Source of the DNA: Heliomarina sp018223035
GTDB taxonomy: Bacteria > Pseudomonadota > Alphaproteobacteria > Rhodobacterales > Rhodobacteraceae
Reading direction: 5' to 3'
DNA length: 64,000 nt
NCBI GenBank assembly: GCA_018223035.1
Contig: JAAEZD010000003.1
Span: forward strand, 317,362 to 381,361
In this document: in pieces, positions 34,465-43,528 of the stretch
How positions within the stretch are numbered: the first letter of the stretch is position 1
How the letters are laid out: every line of letters begins with the position of its first letter
Position numbers and translations under genes: made by a program
The notes under the pieces: model-generated
What the model saw: the letters and a program-made list of their open reading frames with translations, nothing else
What the model was told of the DNA's origin: nothing
The model's database searches: none

Positions 34465-36042
34465 TCAGTTCTTCACGACGTCATCCAGCAGCAGGAAAAA
34501 CGACGGCTGAAGCGAGAAATTCTCGACCCGGTCGCTGGTCACCGCGTTCTGCTTCCAGTTCGCGACAAAAACCCAGGGCGCGTCTTCCTGCACGATCACC
34601 TGCATCTCTTTGTACAGCTTCGCGCGTTCTTCCTGATCGGTGGCGACACGGGCCGCTTCCAGCAGCTCGTCCACCTTCGGGTTGGAATAATAGCCCGAGT
34701 TGAACCCGCCCTTGTCCGGCCATGCGTCGGTGCGCAGCGCAAGGAAAGGCAGGGTGTCCGGGTCATTTGTCATCCATGCCATCTCGGCCATGTCCGCCTT
34801 GCCTTCCAAACCGGGGTTCACCTCGCCAAGAAAGGTGTTCCATTCGTAGGTCTCGATGGTTACGTCGAACCCGACCGCTTCCAGATCGGCCTGCATCGCC
34901 GTTCCCATGGCAATCGGGTCCAGCATGCCCGACCCGCCCTCGGTCACGTAAAAGGTCAGCGAAGCCCCTTCCGCCTCGGCTTCGGCGAGCAGTTCCTTGG
35001 CCTTTTCCGGGTCATACGGATAAGGTTCGAGATCCGGGTTATACGCCCAGGCGAAAGCGGGCGGAGTCGGCCCGGCAGCGACCTCGGCCGTGCCCTCGAG
35101 CACGTTGTTCACCAGCGCTTCCTTGTTGATCGCGTAATTCGCGGCCTGACGCACCAGCTTGTCGGCAAAGGGGCCTTCCTTGGCGTTCAGGATCAGGAAC
35201 CAGACATGCGGACCGGCCTGCTCGAACACGGAATATTGCTCGCCCTGAAACTCGCTCAGCGCGACGGGCGGCACCTCGACCATCAGGTCGATCCCGCCCG
35301 CCAGCATCTCGGCGGTTCGGGTATTTGCATCCGTAATCGGGCGGAATACAACCGCCTGCAGCTCCGGCGCGCCGTCCCAGTAGTCGGGGTTGGCTTCGAT
35401 CACCACCGCTTCATTCGACCGCCATTCGCCGAATTTGAACGGCCCGGTGCCCGAGGGGTTGCGCCCGAAATCGGATCCGCCCGCTTCGACGGCGGCGGGC
35501 GACACGATCAGACCGGTTGGATAGGCAAGGTTCGACAGGAACGGCGCGTAGGGCGCGTTCAGCGTGAATTTCACCGTCAGCGGATCGACCACTTCGACGT
35601 TTTCGACAGCCGAAAAGAAAAAGGCCAGCGGGAAGGGCCCGGTGTCGTGAAACGGGTGGCTCTCATCCAGCATCCGGTCGAAATTGAACTTTAACGCATC
35701 GGCGTCAAAGGCGCTGCCATCGTGAAAACTCACCCCGTCGCGCAGGGTAAAGGTGTATTCGGTCCCGTCTTCCGAGATCGTCCAGTCCGTGGCCAGCGAC
35801 GGTTCCACTTCCAGTGTGCCGTCCTTGTAGCGCACCAACCCGTCATAGACGTTCATCAGGATCCGGAAATCGTTCACCGCGGTCACGGCTGCCGGATCAA
35901 GCGACTTTGGCTCGGCGATCTGGCCGACTATCAGTACGCCGGGCGGGGTCTGTGCCTGCGCCAGCGATGCGGCCCCCAGCATCAAGGCCAGCGCGGTGCC
36001 AGTAGCCAGCACACCCCGGCGTGAGAAAGAAACAAGCGACAT
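34465..36042 (-). CDS. Peptide ABC transporter substrate-binding protein
   Basis: The 525-residue periplasmic binding protein belongs to SBP family 5 (dipeptide/oligopeptide/nickel). It has a signal peptide (SFSRRGVLATG... to about residue 30, with a twin-arginine-like pair) and the family motif RDGVSFHDGSAFDADALKFN split over strands in its first third. It delivers substrate to the DppBCDF-type transporter encoded just downstream. The ATG at 36042 has GGAGGTG nine bases upstream. The gene shares a control region, with two copies of the GntR operator, with the divergent DUF1028 gene. Confidence 0.93.
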   Translation of the reverse strand: MSLVSFSRRGVLATGTALALMLGAASLAQAQTPPGVLIVGQIAEPKSLDPAAVTAVNDFRILMNVYDGLVRYKDGTLEVEPSLATDWTISEDGTEYTFTLRDGVSFHDGSAFDADALKFNFDRMLDESHPFHDTGPFPLAFFFSAVENVEVVDPLTVKFTLNAPYAPFLSNLAYPTGLIVSPAAVEAGGSDFGRNPSGTGPFKFGEWRSNEAVVIEANPDYWDGAPELQAVVFRPITDANTRTAEMLAGGIDLMVEVPPVALSEFQGEQYSVFEQAGPHVWFLILNAKEGPFADKLVRQAANYAINKEALVNNVLEGTAEVAAGPTPPAFAWAYNPDLEPYPYDPEKAKELLAEAEAEGASLTFYVTEGGSGMLDPIAMGTAMQADLEAVGFDVTIETYEWNTFLGEVNPGLEGKADMAEMAWMTNDPDTLPFLALRTDAWPDKGGFNSGYYSNPKVDELLEAARVATDQEERAKLYKEMQVIVQEDAPWVFVANWKQNAVTSDRVENFSLQPSFFLLLDDVVKN

Positions 36043-36069
36043 GGCCGCACCTCCACTGAAATTTGTTTT

Positions 36070-36085
36070 ATTTATCATGATAAAT
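36070..36085. promoter_or_regulatory. GntR-type operator, copy 1
   Basis: ATTTATCATGATAAAT is a perfect 16-base palindrome in the 99-base region between the peptide-binding-protein gene and the divergent DUF1028 gene. Near copies occur at 36098-36113 and in front of the regulator gene at 37655-37670, so it is the likely binding site of the neighbouring FadR-type regulator. Confidence 0.75.
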
Positions 36086-36097
36086 TGCATGAGGCCA

Positions 36098-36113
36098 AAT
36101 TTTCATGATAAAT
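36098..36113. promoter_or_regulatory. GntR-type operator, copy 2
   Basis: AATTTTCATGATAAAT matches the perfect palindrome of copy 1 at 14 of 16 positions and lies 28 bases from it, nearly three helical turns, in the same divergent control region. A further half site CATGATAA follows at 36121-36128. Confidence 0.65.
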
Positions 36114-36141
36114 TCAACCCCATGATAAGAGAGCCACTGAA

Positions 36142-36843
36142 ATGACAATTTCGATACTCGCCTTCGACGAAAAAACGGGCAGTTACGGCGGCGCGGCCAC
36201 GACAGGCAGTCTTTGCGTTGGCGGCTGGGTTCTGCGCGGCGACGCCGAATCGGGGATGTCCGCCTCCCAGGGGTCCCTGCCTTCGACACTTTGGGGCACA
36301 GGCGCGCTCGATCTCATGAAACAGGGCCTGACTGCCGTGCAAACCGTGGCAAAGCTGACCGGCGAGGACAGCGGTCGCGATCATCGCCAGATGTCGGCGC
36401 TCGACCTTAACGGCAATACGGCCGCCTTCACCGGTCAGGAAAGTATCGCCTTTGCCGGATCTCGCGAAGCGTCCCACGTCGTGGTCGCCGGCAACCTGCT
36501 GTCTTCCGCCTCGGTGCTGGATTCCTGCATTGAAGCCTTCACCTGCTCCGAGTCATCTTTTGAGCTGCGTCTTATTGAGGCGCTAGAGGCAGCGGCCAGC
36601 ACTGGCGGCGACAGCCGTGGTCTGCTTTCGGCAGCGATCCTCATCGTCAACCGCGATGCCGCACCGCTGTCGCTGCGCATAGATTACTCCGAGCAGCCTC
36701 TGCGCGACCTTCGCGCACTGTACCGCCGCGCCATGTCCACGCCCTATTCAGATTGGGCCGATCTCGTGCCAACCCTGAACGATCCGCACCGGGCGACCGC
36801 GCCTAGCGGTGCCATCGACCTGCGTAAATCGCCGGTGAAATAG
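36142..36843 (+). CDS. DUF1028-family protein (putative Ntn-hydrolase)
   Basis: The 233-residue protein begins TISILAFDEKTGSYGGAATTG and contains GDAESGMSASQG, the two hallmark stretches of DUF1028. The family has the fold of Ntn-hydrolases and often lies beside peptide or amidohydrolase genes, so a peptidase or amidase role is inferred. There is no signal peptide, so it acts in the cytoplasm, possibly on peptides imported by the divergent ABC transporter. It is divergent from that transporter with shared operators, and the regulator gene lies three bases after its stop on the other strand. Confidence 0.85.
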   Translation: MTISILAFDEKTGSYGGAATTGSLCVGGWVLRGDAESGMSASQGSLPSTLWGTGALDLMKQGLTAVQTVAKLTGEDSGRDHRQMSALDLNGNTAAFTGQESIAFAGSREASHVVVAGNLLSSASVLDSCIEAFTCSESSFELRLIEALEAAASTGGDSRGLLSAAILIVNRDAAPLSLRIDYSEQPLRDLRALYRRAMSTPYSDWADLVPTLNDPHRATAPSGAIDLRKSPVK

Positions 36844-36846
36844 GCT

Positions 36847-37605
36847 CTATTCCGCGATGAAACGCTTCATGACCACGGCTTCCTGATCCTCCATCAGCCG
36901 CCGCGCCATCTGCATGTGATCGCGCATGATCGCGCGCGCTGTGTCAGCATCCTCCGCCCGCAACGCGACAAGCAGGTCAAGCTGGTGACGCCGCCCCTCG
37001 CGCCATAATTCATGGTTCGGCTTGGAATAGAGCCGCTTGTAAACGGTCAGATCGGTCAGGATCTGCGCCATAAATCCGATGAAAAATCCGAGCAGCACGT
37101 TGTCTGCGAACCCCGCCAATGTCCCGTGAAAGCGCAGCGAGGCCACATGCTGCACACGTTCACTCTCGGCATCCTCGGCGGGGTGCTCATAGGCAGTCAT
37201 AATCGCTTCCAGTTCTGCATACTGGCTCTCGTCCAGCTTCCCCGCCAGCGATGCTGCCGCTTCGGGTTCAAGCGCGATCCGCACCTGGTAGATGTCGTCG
37301 ATCGAGACGTTCTGGAAATAGAAATAGTTTGCCAGCAGCGCCCGGGCGCGATCCTGCGAGACCTCGCCAACGAAACTGCCGCCGCCGGGGCCGGTCTTGG
37401 TGACGACAAGCCCCTGTGCTTGCAACAGCCGCATGGCTTCGCGGATCGTTCCCTTGGACATGGCGAAACGTGCGATCAGCTCGGCCTCGCCCGGCAGCCT
37501 GTCGCCCGGGGCCAGTCCTTTTTCCACCACCCACTCCTTGATCGCCTCGGCAACGCGCACAGGTCGCGAACGCCGGACGGTTTCAGCGCGGGTAGGATCA
37601 GTCAT
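36847..37605 (-). CDS. FadR-subfamily GntR transcriptional regulator
   Basis: The protein has an N-terminal winged helix-turn-helix (GDRLPGEAELIARFAMSKGT, then REAMRLLQAQGLV) and an FCD effector domain (helical, about residues 85-235, with metal-type ligands Asp/His in its helices). The start is GTG at 37611 or ATG at 37605; I prefer the ATG. It sits beside the DUF1028 gene and the peptide transporter. A copy of the same palindrome lies 50 bases upstream of its own start and two copies lie in the transporter/DUF1028 control region. It is therefore most likely an autoregulated repressor of this peptide-utilisation unit. The effector is unknown. Confidence 0.9.
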   Translation of the reverse strand: MTDPTRAETVRRSRPVRVAEAIKEWVVEKGLAPGDRLPGEAELIARFAMSKGTIREAMRLLQAQGLVVTKTGPGGGSFVGEVSQDRARALLANYFYFQNVSIDDIYQVRIALEPEAAASLAGKLDESQYAELEAIMTAYEHPAEDAESERVQHVASLRFHGTLAGFADNVLLGFFIGFMAQILTDLTVYKRLYSKPNHELWREGRRHQLDLLVALRAEDADTARAIMRDHMQMARRLMEDQEAVVMKRFIAE

Positions 37606-37654
37606 CGTCACGTCTCATGATTACGGTTTCTGAAATGCCGGTCCAATGGACAAT

Positions 37655-37670
37655 ATTCATCATGATAAAT
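37655..37670. promoter_or_regulatory. GntR-type operator, copy 3 (autoregulation)
   Basis: ATTCATCATGATAAAT matches the perfect copy 1 palindrome at 15 of 16 positions and lies 50 bases upstream of the regulator start. It suggests negative autoregulation. Confidence 0.65.
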
Positions 37671-37776
37671 TCAAGGCGAAATTGCCGGCGGCATATGAAC
37701 GCCCCTACAAGAAACCGGTTCACCCTGCCTGTCGCACGCGATAGAACGCGGACGAAACTGCAAACGGAGCCAATCT

Positions 37777-39291
37777 ATGAATGCCGTGAAACCCGTTGTC
37801 CTGTGCATTCTCGACGGCTGGGGACTTTCGGAGCAGACCGAAGCCAATGCGCCCTATCTTGCTCAGACGCCCAATTTTGATGCGATCATGCAGGGCCCAC
37901 ACGCGACGCTGACCACCTTTGGTCCTGACGTGGGCCTGCCGACCGGGCAGATGGGCAACTCTGAAGTCGGCCACACCAATATCGGTGCCGGACGCGTGGT
38001 GGCGATGGATCTCGGCCAGATCGACCTTGCCATCGAAGACGGCAGTTTCTTTGAAAACGCCGCGCTTCAAGGGTTCATCGCCGGTCTTAAAGAGAGCGGG
38101 GGCACCGCGCATCTCATGGGTGTCGTTTCCGATGGCGGCGTACACGGCCATCTCGACCACATGGTTGCCGCCGCCAAGGCGATCACCGATGCAGGCGTGC
38201 CGGTGGCAATCCACGCCATCACCGACGGGCGCGATGTCGCCCCGAAATCTGCGGACGGTTTTATCGACGAACTGCAGGGCAAACTGCCCGCTAACGCGCA
38301 TGTCGTCACGGTGATCGGGCGCTATTTCGCGATGGATCGCGACAATCGCTGGGACCGCGTGTCCCGCGCTTACGAGGCGATGATCCACGGCAAGGGCGAG
38401 GCCGCCACCACTGCAGCCGAGGCTGTCTCCGCAGCTTACGGTCGCGGTGAAACCGATGAATTCATCGCCCCGACGATCATCGCCGATTATGCGGGCCTCT
38501 CGACCGGTGACGGTTTCTTCTGCCTCAACTTCCGCGCCGACCGCGCCCGCGAAATCCTTGCCGCGATCGGTCAGCCGGATTTTGACGCGTTTGAGACCGG
38601 CGCCCGCCCCGAACTGGCGGGTCTGCTTGGGATGGTCGAATATTCCGACAAGCATAACCAGTACATGACCGTTGCCTATCCCAAGGCCAAAATCGTCAAT
38701 ACGCTCGGCGAATGGGTTGCCAGCAAGGGCCTGCGCCAGTTCCGCCTCGCTGAGACCGAGAAATATCCGCACGTGACATTTTTCCTGAACGGCGGCGAGG
38801 AAACCGCCGAGACCGGCGAAGACCGCTTCATGCCCAAATCCCCGAATGTTGCCACCTACGACCTGCAGCCAGAGATGTCGGCGCATGAGGTCACCGACAA
38901 GTTCGTCGAGGCCATAGAGGCCGGGTATGACCTGATCGTCACCAACTATGCCAACCCGGACATGGTCGGCCATACTGGCGATCTTCAGGCCGCCATCCGC
39001 GCCTGCGAGGCCGTCGATCAGGGGCTGGGCCGCGTGCTCGAGGCGTTGAAAAAAGCAGGCGGCGCGATGATCGTCACCGCCGACCACGGCAATTGCGAGG
39101 TGATGGTCGATCCGGACACCGGCGGCCCCCATACCGCACATACGCTCAATCCCGTGCCGGTCGCACTGGTTGGCGGACCCGATGGCGCGACGCTCTCCAA
39201 GGGGCGGCTCGCCGATCTCGCGCCCACCTTGCTCGAACTGATGGGGCTGGAAAAGCCGTCGGAAATGACCGGGAAAAGCCTGCTGGGATGA
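37777..39291 (+). CDS. gpmI: 2,3-bisphosphoglycerate-independent phosphoglycerate mutase
   Basis: Interconverts 2- and 3-phosphoglycerate in glycolysis and gluconeogenesis with two manganese ions. The 504-residue length is normal. Motifs are the first metal site DGWG, the phosphoserine-forming GNSEVGH (Ser in the catalytic loop), TDGRDVAP, NFRADRAREI and the second metal-site cluster TADHGNCE. Its stop overlaps the ATG of the EnvC-like gene (ATGA), so the two are translationally coupled. Confidence 0.97.
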   Translation: MNAVKPVVLCILDGWGLSEQTEANAPYLAQTPNFDAIMQGPHATLTTFGPDVGLPTGQMGNSEVGHTNIGAGRVVAMDLGQIDLAIEDGSFFENAALQGFIAGLKESGGTAHLMGVVSDGGVHGHLDHMVAAAKAITDAGVPVAIHAITDGRDVAPKSADGFIDELQGKLPANAHVVTVIGRYFAMDRDNRWDRVSRAYEAMIHGKGEAATTAAEAVSAAYGRGETDEFIAPTIIADYAGLSTGDGFFCLNFRADRAREILAAIGQPDFDAFETGARPELAGLLGMVEYSDKHNQYMTVAYPKAKIVNTLGEWVASKGLRQFRLAETEKYPHVTFFLNGGEETAETGEDRFMPKSPNVATYDLQPEMSAHEVTDKFVEAIEAGYDLIVTNYANPDMVGHTGDLQAAIRACEAVDQGLGRVLEALKKAGGAMIVTADHGNCEVMVDPDTGGPHTAHTLNPVPVALVGGPDGATLSKGRLADLAPTLLELMGLEKPSEMTGKSLLG

Positions 39292-40421
39292 AACGCGTTG
39301 TCGCTCTGGTAACGGCGCTGCTGCTGGCCGGATTCGCGCAGGCGCAGGGCGACCCTGCCGCCGATGCCCGCGAAGCCGCGCAGCAGTTGGAACAGGCATC
39401 CATCGCCTTGCAAGAGGCGGTCGAGGCCCGCGACCGGGTGCGCGCGCTCACCGAAACCGTCCGCGCCTTTGAAGCCGGGCTTGGCGCGATGCGCGAAGGC
39501 TTGCGGCAGGTGGCCACCCGCGAAGCGACCCTGACGCGGCGGCTCGAGGCACGCGACGGCGAAATCGCCCAGCTTCTCGGTGTCATCCAGACCATCGAAA
39601 TCTCGCCGCCGCCGGTGCTGATGCTGCATCCCTCCGGTCCCGTCGGCAGTGCGCGTTCCGGCATGATGCTGGCCGATGTCACCCCGGGCCTTGCCCGCAA
39701 GGCGCAGGAATTGCGCAGCGATCTAGAAGAGGTCCAGACTCTGCGTCTCTTGCAACAAAGCGCGCTCGACAAGATGGAGCAGGGGCTTGCTGGCATCCAG
39801 AAGGCTCGCGCCGAACTCAGCCAGGCCATCGCCGACCGGACCGACCTGCCAACCCGTTTCACCGAAGATCCGGTGCGAACGGCAATCCTGATTTCTTCGA
39901 CCGAGACCTTGGGCGGCTTTGCCAGCGGTCTCAGCCTGATCGGAGTGGAAGAAATCGAGGATACCGATATCGACATTAGCGAGCAGAAAGGGGAGATCGA
40001 GCTGCCTGTGCAGGGCGTGATCCTCCATCGCGCGGGCGATGCCGACGCGGCCGGAATCAGCCGCGACGGCATAATCGTGGCCACTCGGCCGCGCGCACTT
40101 GTCGTTTCGCCTGTTTCCGCGACAATTCGCTACCGTGGACCGCTGCTCGATCTGGGTAATGTGGTCATTCTGGAACCGCAGGCAGAGACGTTGTTTGTGT
40201 TATCCGGACTGGATGAGGTATATGGCGACACCGGGCAAGTCATCCCGGCAGGAACGCCAGTAGGGATCATGGGCGGAACGACACCAAATCTGGGCACAAT
40301 CCTTTCACTAAGCAGTGAAGGCTCTGGCACTGATCGTTCAGAAACGCTCTACATTGAAGTAAGAGAGGGCGGAAGCCCGGTGGACCCCGAAGATTGGTTC
40401 CGAACGGACAAGGATGGATAA
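39288..40421 (+). CDS. EnvC-like murein hydrolase activator with degenerate LytM domain
   Basis: The 377-residue protein has a signal peptide (about 1-19, ending AQA) and a long coiled coil (about 20-190). A C-terminal domain related to LytM/M23 peptidases follows, ending with the family closing motif LYIEVREGGSPVDPEDWF. The zinc-binding histidines of active M23 enzymes are absent (the strand normally ending HG reads VVILEP), as in EnvC, which activates amidases instead of cutting peptidoglycan itself. It overlaps gpmI by four bases and precedes ctpA by six, an arrangement frequent in alphaproteobacteria. Role: cell-division peptidoglycan splitting. Confidence 0.86.
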   Translation: MKRVVALVTALLLAGFAQAQGDPAADAREAAQQLEQASIALQEAVEARDRVRALTETVRAFEAGLGAMREGLRQVATREATLTRRLEARDGEIAQLLGVIQTIEISPPPVLMLHPSGPVGSARSGMMLADVTPGLARKAQELRSDLEEVQTLRLLQQSALDKMEQGLAGIQKARAELSQAIADRTDLPTRFTEDPVRTAILISSTETLGGFASGLSLIGVEEIEDTDIDISEQKGEIELPVQGVILHRAGDADAAGISRDGIIVATRPRALVVSPVSATIRYRGPLLDLGNVVILEPQAETLFVLSGLDEVYGDTGQVIPAGTPVGIMGGTTPNLGTILSLSSEGSGTDRSETLYIEVREGGSPVDPEDWFRTDKDG

Positions 40422-40427
40422 CAACGC

Positions 40428-41771
40428 ATGAAGAAATTCGTGATGGCCGCTCTTGGCGGCACATTGGCAGGTATCATCGCCACAACGCAGGTCGCCGGTC
40501 CGCTGGTTGCTCAGGAAAATTCCCGGAATGCAAATGTTTACGAGCAGCTTGACCTGTTCGGCGACATTTTCGAACGGATCCGTGCGCAATACGTGGAAAA
40601 GGTCGATGAATCCGAACTGATCGAAGCGGCGATCAACGGGATGCTGACCTCACTTGACCCGCACTCCAGCTATCTCTCGCCCGAGGACGCCACCGCGATG
40701 CGCGTCCAGACCCGTGGCGAATTCGGCGGTCTCGGCATCGAGGTCACGCAGGAAGAAGGTTTCGTCAAGGTCGTCTCGCCGATCGATGGCACGCCTGCTG
40801 ACGATGCAGGCATCGAATCGGGCGACTTCATCACTCATGTGGATGGCGAATCCGTTCTTGGCCTGACGCTCGACAAGGCGGTCGAGATGATGCGCGGCCC
40901 GGTCGGGTCGGAAATCATCATCACCGTGGTTCGCGAAGGCGAAGACGAACCCTTTGACGTCTCGATCATCCGCGACACGATCAAGCTGACCGCCGTGCGC
41001 ACACGCACCGAGGGCCAGACCGTCGTCCTGCGTGTCACGACCTTCAACGATCAGACCACGCCCAATCTTGAAGCGGGCATGAAGGAACAGATTGAACTGG
41101 CCGGTGGCATGGAGAATGTAAACGGTTTCGTTCTCGATCTGCGCAACAACCCCGGCGGCCTGCTGAATCAGGCGATCAACGTGTCGGATTCCTTCCTCGA
41201 ATCCGGTGAAATCGTCAGCACCCGTGGCCGCAACCCCGAAGACGGCGAGCGCTTCAACGCGACTCCGGGCGACTTGGCCGAAGGCAAACCGATTGTCGTT
41301 CTGATTAACGGCGGTTCGGCATCGGCGTCGGAAATCGTCGCGGGCGCGCTGCAGGATCACCGCCGGGCCATCGTTGTCGGTACGAAATCCTTCGGCAAGG
41401 GCTCGGTTCAGACGGTCATGCCCCTGCGCGGCGACGGTGCGATGCGCCTGACCACGGCCCGCTATTACACGCCGTCGGGTCGCTCGATTCAGGCGCTGGG
41501 CGTCTCCCCCGACATCGTCGTGGAACAGCCGCGCCGGGCACCCGACACCGAGGAAGAGGACGAACCCAAGAGCGCAGTGAACCGCTCGCGCTCCGAAGCC
41601 GACCTTCGTGGCCGTCTTAACAACGACAGCCTTTCCGAGGATGAGATCCGCCAGATCGAGGAAGACCGCGCCAAGGCCGAAGCATCGGCAAAGCTGCGCG
41701 AAGAGGATTACCAGCTCGCTTATGCGATCGATATTCTCAAGGGTCTTTCGGCCATCGAACACAAGGAATGA
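40428..41771 (+). CDS. ctpA: C-terminal processing serine protease (S41)
   Basis: The 447-residue protease has an N-terminal export helix (about 5-25), a PDZ domain (about 85-170, FGGLGIEV) and the S41 catalytic domain. The nucleophile Ser lies in GGSASASEIV and the general-base Lys in SFGKGSVQT. It trims C-termini of periplasmic proteins and, in other bacteria, degrades peptidoglycan hydrolases, which fits the adjacent envC-like gene. The C-terminal 60 residues are charged and helical, rich in Glu. A strong terminator follows. Confidence 0.95.
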   Translation: MKKFVMAALGGTLAGIIATTQVAGPLVAQENSRNANVYEQLDLFGDIFERIRAQYVEKVDESELIEAAINGMLTSLDPHSSYLSPEDATAMRVQTRGEFGGLGIEVTQEEGFVKVVSPIDGTPADDAGIESGDFITHVDGESVLGLTLDKAVEMMRGPVGSEIIITVVREGEDEPFDVSIIRDTIKLTAVRTRTEGQTVVLRVTTFNDQTTPNLEAGMKEQIELAGGMENVNGFVLDLRNNPGGLLNQAINVSDSFLESGEIVSTRGRNPEDGERFNATPGDLAEGKPIVVLINGGSASASEIVAGALQDHRRAIVVGTKSFGKGSVQTVMPLRGDGAMRLTTARYYTPSGRSIQALGVSPDIVVEQPRRAPDTEEEDEPKSAVNRSRSEADLRGRLNNDSLSEDEIRQIEEDRAKAEASAKLREEDYQLAYAIDILKGLSAIEHKE

Positions 41772-41794
41772 TCTTGTGCAAAAGTTCAGGAATC

Positions 41795-41817
41795 GGGCGG
41801 CCTTGGCCGCCCTTTTT
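41795..41817 (+). terminator. Rho-independent terminator of ctpA
   Basis: GGGCGG and CCGCCC arms, extendable by C-G pairs around a TT-containing loop, are followed by five T. The hairpin ends the gpmI-envC-ctpA run. Confidence 0.92.
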
Positions 41818-41914
41818 CGTTTTGGGCACATTCATCACCGGCCAGCGGTTGTGATGTGTTGGTGGCCTTGCTTGGGTCGGGGGAGAAACCCCGCGCGCCA
41901 ACAAGGAATGCCAG

Positions 41915-43099
41915 ATGTCCCCTCCTTCGCTTTTCGATCCGCTCGAACTGCCCTGCGGAACCGTGCTCAGGAACCGGATCGTGAAATCGGCGATGTCGGA
42001 TTCCCTTGGCGACGGGCAGGGCAGTTCGACAGCGGAACAGATTCGTCTCTACCGGCGCTGGGCCGAGGGCGGCGCGGCCGCGACGATCATCGGCGAAGTT
42101 CAGGGGCGACCGGACACCGCCGAAAAGCCGGGCAACCTCGTTCTGAGTGCCGACAGCCCGAAACAGCTGTTTGGTGACCTCGCGATGTACGGGGGGTGTA
42201 CAGGTTGTGTACCGTTTGTGCAGCTCGGTCACGCCGGTGCAATGGCCTATCCGCCTATTTCCCATCCGGTGGGACCAAGCGCGCTGGACTTGCCCGGCGT
42301 ACAGTGTGAGGCGCTGACGGTGGACGAGATCCTTGCCCTGCCGGAGGCCTTCGCCGTGACCGCGCGACTGGTCCGCGACATGGGCTTTGGCGGGGTGCAG
42401 ATCCATGCGGCGCATGGCTTTCTGCTCAGCCAGTTTCTCTCGCCCCTGTTCAACAGGCGGACCGACGGCTGGGGCGGATCGCTCGGAAACCGTATGCGTC
42501 TGCTGATTGATACGATCACGGCCATGCGGCAAGCAGTGGGGCCGGATTTCCCGATTGCGGTCAAGCTGAACGCCACCGACCAGTTGCAGGGCGGGCTGAC
42601 AGAGGCGGAGTCTATTCGGATCGTCGCAGCTCTCGACAAAACCGGCGTCGACCTGATCGACATCACCGGCGGCACTTATTTTCCGGGCGCTGCTTCCGCA
42701 TCGGACGCCAAGCCGGGGCAGCCCTATTTCATCGAGTTTTCGCGCCGCGCCAAACAGGTCACGACTATCCCCGTCATGCTGACCGGCGGCATCAAGACCC
42801 GCGCTCAGGCGATGGATGTTCTAGAAAGCGGGGCCGCAGACATGGTGGGACTGGCCCGCGCCCTCGTGCTTAACCCCGATCTGCCGACGCACTGGCAAAA
42901 AGCGGGCAATAACCCGGTTTTTCCACGTTTCGCGGATGCCCCCGAAGGCGGCGTAACCGCTTGGTTTACCGAACAGATCGCCGCTTTGGGCCGGGGTGGA
43001 GAGCTGGACTCGGACCTTGGCGTTCACGAAGCGCTTGCCAGCTATACGAACCGGGACGAGGCGCGTATCCCGCTATGGAACGCTGCCTTTACGCAGTAA
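41915..43099 (+). CDS. Old Yellow Enzyme family NADH:flavin oxidoreductase
   Basis: The 394-residue FMN-dependent ene-reductase has the TIM-barrel motifs SPLFNRRTDGWGGSL and IHAAHGFLLSQFLSP (active-site His pair) and the phosphate-binding segment GGIKTR and GLARALVLNPD. Such enzymes reduce activated double bonds with NAD(P)H. It lacks the extra iron-sulfur and FAD domains of dienoyl-CoA reductases, given its length. An AAGGA ribosome site precedes the ATG. It is monocistronic. Confidence 0.92.
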   Translation: MSPPSLFDPLELPCGTVLRNRIVKSAMSDSLGDGQGSSTAEQIRLYRRWAEGGAAATIIGEVQGRPDTAEKPGNLVLSADSPKQLFGDLAMYGGCTGCVPFVQLGHAGAMAYPPISHPVGPSALDLPGVQCEALTVDEILALPEAFAVTARLVRDMGFGGVQIHAAHGFLLSQFLSPLFNRRTDGWGGSLGNRMRLLIDTITAMRQAVGPDFPIAVKLNATDQLQGGLTEAESIRIVAALDKTGVDLIDITGGTYFPGAASASDAKPGQPYFIEFSRRAKQVTTIPVMLTGGIKTRAQAMDVLESGAADMVGLARALVLNPDLPTHWQKAGNNPVFPRFADAPEGGVTAWFTEQIAALGRGGELDSDLGVHEALASYTNRDEARIPLWNAAFTQ

Positions 43100-43147
43100 A
43101 AGCGCTCAAATAATCGAGATCCCTCGGTCATCCGATGATGGGTCGCC

Positions 43148-43519
43148 TTACGAGGTTTCGCGGCAATGGTGGCGAAAGGCCCGCTTGAGCATATCCAGCT
43201 CGGCCCGCAGCAGTTCAACCTCTCCACGCAGATCCGCTGCCCCGATATCGCCCGCGATGAACGCGAAATCGCCAAGCTTGGTGCCTTCGATCTTGTCGGT
43301 GATGACAAAGCAATGAACCCCGTCGGCCACTGCCTCCATCGGAACCGGGATTTGCACGGCCCAGGTGTCTTTGGTTCCCGACTTGCTGACCTGCACGCCG
43401 GTCAGGGGCCGGTCGCGGTACGTAACCTGCAACTGCGGCGTCACATCATGCGGGGCGGCCAGTTCGCCCTCCCAAATGCCATCGCGCATTCGGATCTTGG
43501 TCAGGGGCTGTTCACTCAT
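43148..43519 (-). CDS. Conserved hypothetical protein
   Basis: The 123-residue protein has beta-strand-rich content up to about residue 95 and a helical, possibly coiled-coil C-terminus (LRGEVELLRAELDMLKRAF). There is no signal peptide or membrane helix. I do not recognise a named family. It follows the 253-residue conserved gene by nine bases on the same strand and has a GGAGAATG ribosome site, so the two are an operon. Confidence 0.7.
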   Translation of the reverse strand: MSEQPLTKIRMRDGIWEGELAAPHDVTPQLQVTYRDRPLTGVQVSKSGTKDTWAVQIPVPMEAVADGVHCFVITDKIEGTKLGDFAFIAGDIGAADLRGEVELLRAELDMLKRAFRHHCRETS

Positions 43520-43528
43520 CCCATTCTC

